From Alteromonas australica (lineage in GTDB: Bacteria; Pseudomonadota; Gammaproteobacteria; Enterobacterales; Alteromonadaceae): 64,000 bases of DNA. The translations under genes were made by a program, and so were the position numbers. This document shows positions 58,572 to 64,000 of this stretch, in pieces; position 1 is the stretch's first letter; the number at the start of each line of letters is the position of its first letter. The stretch spans positions 992,001-1,056,000 of the forward strand of contig NZ_CP008849.1 of NCBI RefSeq assembly GCF_000730385.1, written 5' to 3'. The notes below the pieces were generated by a model, which saw only the letters and a program-made list of their open reading frames with translations, did no database searches and was not told the origin of the DNA.

Positions 58572-60716
58572 TTAGAAGTCAACTTTTACCTTCAATGCCA
58601 CTGTGCGAGGCTCGCCAATACGTAAGTTGCCTCCTCCATAAGAGTCGCCTACAGCCCAATATTCTTCGTCAAGAAGGTTGTCTACTGATCCAATTAAAGT
58701 AACGGCGTGATTGTCTATCTGCGTGGCATAACTCACACCACCGTATATAAGCGTATAAGACGGAACTTCCCAAGCATTAGCCGCATTAAGCGCCGCTTCA
58801 CCATGGAATTTTCCGCCTAAGTTAAGGGTTAGGCCTGGAATCGCTTCTACATTGTAATTGGTCTGTAACGTGAACTGTTGGTCGGGTGCACCCGCTACAT
58901 CGTTTCCTTGGTTGGATGTGGTTTTATCATATTCGGCGTCTAAGAACATAGCATCACCGTAGATGGAAAGATTTTGCGTAATTTCGTAAGCACCACTAAA
59001 TTCAATTCCTTGATAAAGTGTCACACCTTCTTGAATAAGGTAGTTTTCTTCGGTGACTAAGGTTGCGCCTTGCTCAATTTCAAAAACCGCGGCGCTGAGT
59101 GACCAACCCTCTCCTGATGTTTTTACCCCTAATTCATACTGCGAGCTTTCAAGTGGCTCGAGTAATTCATTGGCATTGGCATATTCTTCGCCAACAGCAG
59201 ATGTTTGTCCTTCAAAAGACTCTACATAGCTCGCATAGTAGGTTGTGCTGGCGCTAGGTTTGTACATTAATGCATAAGTGGGAGACATGGCTGTATCTTC
59301 GTAATCATCTTGTGACGATGAAAAATACTCACTCACTTCATGTTCAATTTCATTTGAACGAATACCTATTAACAATTCCCACTCATTGTTAAGGGCGATG
59401 AAATCGCTAATAAATACAGAGCGTTGTGTATCCACCCATGCAAGAGCTAAATCTTTTTGTAATGTAGGTACGTAGGTGGGCACATCCGCTTGTTCGTACA
59501 AATTATTGGTGGCGTAGTTGCGGGTAACTATTCGCCCATACTCACCGCCATCATTGCGGTAAGTACTTGCTTCTTGAAATGCCGCGCCCGCTACAATGTT
59601 GTGCTCTATAGCGCCGGTAGAAAAACTTCCCGTTAATACACCCTGAATTTGGTCGTAGTCAACATCAAAGTATTGCTCGTAGGTAAGTATGCTAAGGTCA
59701 CCATCACTATTTAACAGGTAGTTAAGGCTCTTTATCCAACTGGTTTCATTTTTAGAGTAGTCGTAGTCTAGTTTGAGTTGCCAGTTATCATCAATGTTCC
59801 ACTCTAATCCGGTTATGGCAATCATATTGGTATAGCCGTCGTATGTTCCAGGCACTGCCAAGTTTCTGCTGCCGTCTACGGTATCAGGCAATGGTTCGGC
59901 GTTGTCCATGGATACGGTAAATCTGTTCCAGGAATTTTCAACTAAGCGATCGCTGTAAATAACATCAACTGTCCACAATAAATTGTCGGTTAACGCGGCA
60001 TCTAAAGCGATAGAAGCGGTTTCTCTGTCTATGCCGCCGTCATCAAGATAGGTATCGCCATCTTCTTTAACCAGGTTTACTCGCAAGCCGTAAGCATCTT
60101 CATTGCCGAATCGCGTGCTAGCATCAATATGACCACTAAATACACTGTCACTACGCCAACCTACATTGGCGCTTAGTGCATCTGACGTGGCCCTTTTCGT
60201 CACATAGTTAACAATGCCACCGGGAGCAGCCATGCCGTACATAAAACCGGTTGCCCCTTTTATTAAGGTCACTTGCTCGAAGGCTTCATAGGGCAATTCA
60301 CCACTGAAGCTGTTTATCGACATACCGTTTACTTTAAAACTTTGGGTATAATCGAGTGGTAAACCCCGTACCCTTATTGTGTCACCGAACGAGCTATAAG
60401 CACTGCCGTCTACTGATACTGAAGCTTCTCGACTGAACAAGCTGTTCAGCGTATTTACTTGTCGAATTTCCATGTCTTCTAGCGAAATGACATCAACAGA
60501 AAATGGGGTGTCTTTAATCGCGCGTTTGCCTAATGCGCCACCGTCGTTTTGTTGCTCAAATTCAGTGATTTTATGTCCAACGACCGAAATGACTTCTAGC
60601 TCTTTTTCACTGGTTTCCTCTTGCGCAAATACAGTTGAATGGCCAGTGGCAGAGAGGGCGGCACAACAAGCGAGTACAAGTTTTTGCTTGTTGAACAAGG
60701 GGGGAGTGGTTTTCAT
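58572..60716 (-). CDS. TonB-dependent siderophore receptor
   Basis: The 714-residue outer-membrane receptor has a signal peptide ending near TVFAQ, a TonB-box-like LEVISVVG, and the siderophore-receptor plug (DTPFSVDVISLEDMEIRQVNTLNSLFSREASV, TIRVRGLPLDYTQSFKVNGM, GFMYGMAAPGGIVNYVTKRA). The barrel ends in ALKVKVDF. The ATG at 60714-60716 is chosen because AAAGGA lies 7 nt upstream; a start 30 codons further up has no such site. A Fur box sits in the promoter region, so iron starvation should induce it. The siderophore is unknown. Confidence 0.94.
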   Translation of the reverse strand: MKTTPPLFNKQKLVLACCAALSATGHSTVFAQEETSEKELEVISVVGHKITEFEQQNDGGALGKRAIKDTPFSVDVISLEDMEIRQVNTLNSLFSREASVSVDGSAYSSFGDTIRVRGLPLDYTQSFKVNGMSINSFSGELPYEAFEQVTLIKGATGFMYGMAAPGGIVNYVTKRATSDALSANVGWRSDSVFSGHIDASTRFGNEDAYGLRVNLVKEDGDTYLDDGGIDRETASIALDAALTDNLLWTVDVIYSDRLVENSWNRFTVSMDNAEPLPDTVDGSRNLAVPGTYDGYTNMIAITGLEWNIDDNWQLKLDYDYSKNETSWIKSLNYLLNSDGDLSILTYEQYFDVDYDQIQGVLTGSFSTGAIEHNIVAGAAFQEASTYRNDGGEYGRIVTRNYATNNLYEQADVPTYVPTLQKDLALAWVDTQRSVFISDFIALNNEWELLIGIRSNEIEHEVSEYFSSSQDDYEDTAMSPTYALMYKPSASTTYYASYVESFEGQTSAVGEEYANANELLEPLESSQYELGVKTSGEGWSLSAAVFEIEQGATLVTEENYLIQEGVTLYQGIEFSGAYEITQNLSIYGDAMFLDAEYDKTTSNQGNDVAGAPDQQFTLQTNYNVEAIPGLTLNLGGKFHGEAALNAANAWEVPSYTLIYGGVSYATQIDNHAVTLIGSVDNLLDEEYWAVGDSYGGGNLRIGEPRTVALKVKVDF

Positions 60717-60802
60717 GAATAGTCCTTTTAAAAAATCAAGAAAGGGAAACGAAGAAAGTGTGTCAACGTGTAGCGTAACGTTCCTTTCATGGATAACATA
60801 TA

Positions 60803-60821
60803 TCAAATGATAATCATTATC
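60803..60821 (-). promoter_or_regulatory. Fur box
   Basis: TCAAATGATAATCATTATC matches the 19-bp Fur consensus (GATAATGATAATCATTATC) at 16 positions. It lies about 90 bp upstream of the siderophore receptor start, where Fur-Fe(II) would block transcription. Confidence 0.85.
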
Positions 60822-61087
60822 AATCGCAGTTGGGTGTGCGCAAGAAAATCCGCATAGCCACTAATTTGGTTTTGATTAGAAAATGCTTTTGAAACCTTAC
60901 TATTGCTGGGCTTAATGATAATGGCGACGCTTACAGATGCTGTTTTTTGCTGTTTGTAAAGCTTTGGTAAAGGGGGGCGCAAAGGGACTCAGTGTATGTG
61001 ATACTCATCGTTCCTCATGCTGGGTGAAGTTTATTCTTATCAACTTCCCATCAATCTGCGAAACATCTCCACATTTTCTACTTAATT
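60822..61087. other. Non-coding gap before the CsrB-family RNA gene
   Basis: This stretch lies between the Fur box and the UvrY/GacA-type site and holds no credible gene. A 79-codon frame crossing it has no ribosome site and no family resemblance. Confidence 0.45.
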
Positions 61088-61105
61088 TGTACGAAATCTC
61101 TTACA
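61088..61105 (+). promoter_or_regulatory. UvrY/GacA-type upstream activating site
   Basis: TGTACGAAATCTCTTACA matches the inverted-repeat site TGTAAGAGATCTCTTACA of the BarA/UvrY (GacS/GacA) response regulator at 16 of 18 positions. A further TGTAAGA half-site follows at 61110-61116. It is centred about 177 bp before the predicted start of the RNA, the distal position typical for csrB/rsm promoters. Confidence 0.8.
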
Positions 61106-61230
61106 AGACTGTAAGAAAAGCCTCCTTTTTACCGCAAGACATATTTCTACTAAAGTCTAACGTCTTTGATTTATAACGATTTTTTAATTTTGCTTCATTT
61201 GGGTTCATCGATTACTTATTAAATTCCTTT

Positions 61231-61267
61231 AATTAGCCATAGCGCTAATTATCGAGAGGGATACTAT
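61231..61267 (+). promoter_or_regulatory. Predicted promoter of the CsrB-family RNA with an inverted repeat at -35
   Basis: TACTAT at 61262-61267 is a good -10 element with no clear -35, as expected for an activator-dependent promoter. A perfect inverted repeat, AATTAGC (61231-61237) and GCTAATT (61244-61250), covers the -35 region and may bind another regulator. Confidence 0.5.
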
Positions 61268-61273
61268 AAACAT

Positions 61274-61897
61274 CGTCACAGGGAAACACGACGAGTCAGG
61301 ATGATTCAAGGAAGACCCAGGACAACTTAAGGATGAGAATCTCCTCACAGGAGTGAGAGTTTAAGGATAAGCAGGAAGCTACAGGATTACACCAAGGTGT
61401 AAACAAATGGAATTGCTCACGGATGATTTAAAGGACGTAATGGAATTGCACGGATGATTTCGACAGGACGTCGACACAGGAAGTAACGTCGCTGGATGCG
61501 GCATAAGGACAGTCAGGAAAACACAGGGTGTGTTTTAGGGTACAGGACGTCACCCTCAAGGAAGATAGGATATCACGCGGGATGCGTTTGTAAGGACGGT
61601 TCAGGAAGAACCTGCTGCAGCAGGATGTGCAGCGTAGCATGGAGTAAGGGAAAGGATATCAGCGGAGGCTGAAAAGGACGACCTCAGGAAGAGGATCCCT
61701 GCATGTTAAGGATAGGCAGGTTTTAAGGGATAAACGGAAAGGAACCTACGCACGGACGGGTAGCTCGCTTAGGAAGAGTGAGAGAAGAAGGAAAGGGGCG
61801 TATAAGGATTTTAATCGGGACGATTTTAGTCGCAAGGGAGCGCAGAGAGGGAAGCTCAAAATTCCACAAAAGAGGTAGCTTAGCTACCTCTTTTTTT
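61274..61897 (+). ncRNA. csrB: Large CsrB-family CsrA-sequestering regulatory RNA
   Basis: By hand count this stretch of about 624 nt has about 44 GGA triplets on the plus strand (about 28 as AGGA), against only about 3 on the minus strand. Many sit in hairpin loops: CTCAC-AGGA-GTGAG, GGTTC-AGGAA-GAACC, CCTC-AGGAA-GAGG, TCAGC-GGAG-GCTGA, AATCG-GGA-CGATT and ACGC-GGGAT-GCGT. This is the architecture of CsrB/RsmZ RNAs, which titrate the translational regulator CsrA. It ends in a perfect terminator, has a UvrY/GacA site upstream and no coding frame. E. coli csrB also lies between syd and yqcC. E. coli CsrB is about 370 nt with about 20 GGA motifs, so this one is much larger. The 5' end is estimated from the -10 element. 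Confidence 0.9.
61871..61897 (+). terminator. Intrinsic terminator of the CsrB-family RNA
   Basis: AGAGGTAGC (61871-61879) and GCTACCTCT (61883-61891) form a perfect stem with a 3-nt loop, followed by a T run to 61897. It also serves the convergent DUF3301 gene, which has a TTTT on its own side. Confidence 0.93.
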
Positions 61898-61899
61898 GT

Positions 61900-62205
61900 T
61901 TAGTTCGCGCGATAGGGAGGCAGCGTCGTGTTTATCACAGTATTACCAACTAATGTAATCTCGCCGGTATATTTGTCTTCTCCATTTCCCGAAAACTCAA
62001 AGCGATACAGACTTAACCAATCCGGTTTTTGATATTTAAAAGTGAGTGATGTTTTTGCTCTGGCAACACTCAATAACTGCAATTGATGAGTGTCGCAATA
62101 TTGCTTTATATATTTGTCAGCGGTTTCTGAAATACTTCGTATACGCCAAAACTGAAATATCACAAAGGCTAAGCACAGCCATACGGTTAATTCTAATAGC
62201 GTCAT
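61900..62205 (-). CDS. DUF3301-family membrane-anchored protein
   Basis: The 101-residue protein has an N-terminal membrane helix (LLELTVWLCLAFVIFQFWRI) and a short domain typical of DUF3301 (CDTHQLQLLSVARAKTSLTF, YRFEFSGNGEDKYTGEI). The function is unknown. It is paired with the DUF3549 gene, 5 bp apart, as in other gammaproteobacteria, and ends 2 bp from the T run of the RNA terminator. Confidence 0.82.
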   Translation of the reverse strand: MTLLELTVWLCLAFVIFQFWRIRSISETADKYIKQYCDTHQLQLLSVARAKTSLTFKYQKPDWLSLYRFEFSGNGEDKYTGEITLVGNTVINTTLPPYRAN

Positions 62206-62210
62206 GGCAT

Positions 62211-63254
62211 TTATTGGCCTTTTGTTTGTGTAAAAAGCTTACCTATACAAACAGAAAGTTGCTCACTTCTTTCTGGCTTTCTCAGCATGGAAAGTACCGA
62301 TGTTCTTAAACTCGGAATTTGTACTAAATCCGAAAAGAAGCCAATAAATAACTCTCCGTTATAATTTTCGTTGTCGTCAGCTTTCGCCACAGCCTCAAAA
62401 AATAAATGAAGAAGTTCGTCGTTTAATTGCTGAAAATGCCGAGCAGCAACCACACTTAATATATCAAGACGTACGGAGGTATCGCGCGTAAGTAGTTTAC
62501 GAAGCAGGTTACCTATTTGCGAAGTCTCATTGCCGCTGGAAAGCCCTCGTAGTGCAGCAATATTGATATCATTTTGTGTTATTACTGCGTCTAAAAAGTG
62601 TCGTTCAATTGTCGGCGGTATTGAAACGCTTTCGCACATTTCCATGAAAGACTGTTGAAAGGACACCGCATAGCTGGTGAAACCTTCTTCTATTGTCTTT
62701 GCTACCTCAGTTTGCTGCTGCAGCGAAGCTGCTAAATCGGCAATGCCTTGCAGCGGTAAGGTTTGCCAATCCACTACTGATGGCGCTTTAATATAAGCCA
62801 AAACTTGTTCATAACTGCTACTTAAAGGTAGCGATAGTTGCTGGCGTACTTTCGCATTAAACTGGGCTAACTGTGATTGTGAGGGGACAAAAGAATAGGG
62901 ATTGTCGGGCAGCGATTTTGCGTTTTCTGTATCGTCGGCAATAGATTGACCAAGCGCGTCTACAATGATTTGTAAAAAATGGTTTCGGGTAGCGGTAACC
63001 ACTAAACCTTGTTCATCAATAGGTAATTTTATGAACCATATATAATGTTGATTAGAGGCGCGTTTATTCCAAAAAACAATGCCAAACCAAGCATGCTTTT
63101 GGCGAGGGAACGGGGGAATATGTAGGCCATTTTCAATGTTTAGGAAGGTTTGACTCTCAAGGGGTTCTATTCTGCGCCCTAAATCGAACACTAAATATTC
63201 AGTGCCAGCCTGCAAGAGGAATTCGCTGATAGAGTTAATTTGCTTTGCATCCAT
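62211..63254 (-). CDS. DUF3549-family protein
   Basis: The 347-residue cytoplasmic protein matches DUF3549: ISEFLLQAGTEYLVFDLGRRIEPL at the N terminus and FPRQKHAWFGIVFWNKRASNQHYIWFIKLPIDEQG after it. The C-terminal part is helical. The ATG at 63252-63254 has AGAAGG 6 nt upstream. Function is unknown. With DUF3301 it forms a two-gene unit divergent from yqcC-truC. Confidence 0.85.
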   Translation of the reverse strand: MDAKQINSISEFLLQAGTEYLVFDLGRRIEPLESQTFLNIENGLHIPPFPRQKHAWFGIVFWNKRASNQHYIWFIKLPIDEQGLVVTATRNHFLQIIVDALGQSIADDTENAKSLPDNPYSFVPSQSQLAQFNAKVRQQLSLPLSSSYEQVLAYIKAPSVVDWQTLPLQGIADLAASLQQQTEVAKTIEEGFTSYAVSFQQSFMEMCESVSIPPTIERHFLDAVITQNDINIAALRGLSSGNETSQIGNLLRKLLTRDTSVRLDILSVVAARHFQQLNDELLHLFFEAVAKADDNENYNGELFIGFFSDLVQIPSLRTSVLSMLRKPERSEQLSVCIGKLFTQTKGQ

Positions 63255-63431
63255 TGGAAGCCTTCTCATTAGTCATTGAAAAAGTAGGGCGCAGAGTTTA
63301 TCACAGATATTGCACACGCTTACAAGCCCCTTAAAAATTCCGCCAATAGCCTTAATTTGGTATACTTACAACGTTACTTTTACACCGTGTTTAGTAAGTG
63401 ACACCTTATTATTGTGACATTCGGAGTGTGC

Positions 63432-63764
63432 ATGTCATCTGTTTATGAATTTGAGTTACAACTCGACGCATTAGAACACGCGATCAAACAATGTGGTGTA
63501 TGGCCCACGGTAAAGCCAAGCCAACTTGCACTAGCAAGTCAGCAGCCGTTCGCTGTGGATACTATGGACTTCGTTAGCTGGCTGGTGTTTATTTTTCTTA
63601 AAAAGTGCAGGGCGCTGGTGGCGCAGAAACAGTTGCCACCACCTATGGCAGTAGCGCCAGCAGCCCAGGTGGCGTTATCTTCTTGTGAGAAAGCTATCAT
63701 TGAAATACTAACATCACTAGACGCACTCACACACGGCCTCTCGCCGACCACCGGAAAAGAATAA
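63432..63764 (+). CDS. yqcC: YqcC-family protein
   Basis: The 110-residue protein matches YqcC of E. coli (LDALEHAIKQCGVWPTVKPS, FAVDTMDFVSWLVFIFLKKCRAL, then AVAPAAQVAL). Its function is unknown. The ATG at 63432 has GGAG 6 nt upstream. It ends 1 bp before truC, the same pair as in E. coli, where csrB and syd lie next to it. Confidence 0.9.
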   Translation: MSSVYEFELQLDALEHAIKQCGVWPTVKPSQLALASQQPFAVDTMDFVSWLVFIFLKKCRALVAQKQLPPPMAVAPAAQVALSSCEKAIIEILTSLDALTHGLSPTTGKE

Positions 63765-63765
63765 A

Positions 63766-64000
63766 ATGAATTCGGATTTATCTGCTCGCCTACATACAGA
63801 AGGTGCTTCAGATTTCTTTACGCAGCCCCCGTTATCGGTGCTATATCAAGATGAGCATATCGTCGCAATAGACAAGCCTCCGGGTTTATTGGTGCACCGA
63901 AGCCCTATTGATAAAAAGGAAACACGTTTTGCTGTTCAGACTTTGCGTGATCAGTTAGGAAAGCATGTGTTTCCTGCTCACCGGCTAGATCGCCCTACGT
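63766..64000 (+). CDS. truC: tRNA pseudouridine(65) synthase TruC, 3' truncated by window edge
   Basis: Only the first 78 codons are in the window. They show the RluA-type N terminus: LYQDEHIVAIDKPPGLLVHRSPID and the catalytic-loop motif HRLDRPT, whose Asp attacks the uridine. TruC modifies U65 in several tRNAs. The ATG is one base after the yqcC stop, so the two are co-transcribed. Confidence 0.93.
   Translation, partial: MNSDLSARLHTEGASDFFTQPPLSVLYQDEHIVAIDKPPGLLVHRSPIDKKETRFAVQTLRDQLGKHVFPAHRLDRPT

Noticed and set aside
60937-61176. 79-codon plus-strand frame before the RNA gene
   Set aside because: It has no ribosome site, overlaps the UvrY-type site and resembles no protein.
61428-61640. 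Open frame on the minus strand inside the CsrB-family RNA
   Set aside because: It is cysteine- and serine-rich because GGA and AGGA repeats read as TCC on the other strand; it is a by-product of the RNA repeats.
61274-61897. CRISPR array or simple satellite repeat as explanation for the GGA-rich stretch
   Set aside because: There is no fixed repeat length or spacer; motifs are irregular and placed in hairpin loops.

Overview
The window reads as a chromosomal segment of a marine gammaproteobacterium of the Alteromonadales, most likely Alteromonas. The reasons are the gene content and order (pyrG-eno, mutS, pncC-recA, a complete ccmABCDEFGHI operon, queF/syd/yqcC/truC), two large TonB-dependent receptors, a POT-type peptide transporter, and the general protein style. 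No tRNA, rRNA, insertion sequence, prophage or CRISPR array was seen. Both window edges cut a gene: an ExeA-type ATPase on the left and truC on the right.

Layout. 1-2.9 kb holds an ExeA/ExeB-like type II secretion pair, converging on an HD-GYP protein that shares its N-terminal domain with the ExeB-like protein. 3.1-8.0 kb is the leucine operon leuABCD (minus strand), with a leucine-rich leader peptide, attenuator and promoter. 8.2-12.5 kb has an unknown secreted protein and a large TonB-dependent receptor with palindromic operator candidates upstream. 12.6-20.4 kb is core metabolism and DNA repair: eno, pyrG, mutS, pncC, and recA with a LexA box inside its promoter. 20.4-24.3 kb has a lone lipoprotein and a NatAB-type ABC exporter. 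24.3-27.0 kb has a FliK-like plus FlhB-C-terminus-like pair away from other flagellar genes. 27.2-35.2 kb is the cytochrome c maturation operon, running into mlaA. 35.3-38.2 kb has galE and a peptide transporter.

38.4-47.7 kb is a surface-polysaccharide locus. An ABC-type capsule exporter set (KpsE, KpsT, KpsM, KpsD-like) is on the minus strand. It is divergent from a WecA-like initiating transferase, two family-2 glycosyltransferases and galU. 47.8-55.4 kb carries a ComEA-like protein, an NAD-type isocitrate dehydrogenase, an HDOD-like protein, a DUF3192 protein, ppnN, a diguanylate cyclase and queF. 55.5-64 kb carries syd and then accessory genes: a second DUF3192 protein, a GNAT enzyme, a lipoprotein and a Fur-box siderophore receptor. 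After these come a non-coding gene, DUF3301, DUF3549, yqcC and truC.

The main hidden feature is at about 61,274-61,897 (+). There is no gene there, but a strongly strand-biased array of about 44 GGA triplets lies in an approximately 624-nt stretch with many small hairpins presenting GGA in their loops. It ends in a perfect intrinsic terminator and has a 16/18 match to the UvrY/GacA activator site about 177 bp upstream. This is a CsrB-family regulatory RNA that sequesters CsrA, and it is very large for the family. Its place in the syd/yqcC/truC neighbourhood matches the position of csrB in E. coli. The window therefore joins several global circuits: BarA/UvrY-Csr (this RNA), c-di-GMP (an HD-GYP and a GGDEF protein), SOS (recA), Fur (siderophore receptor) and leucine attenuation.
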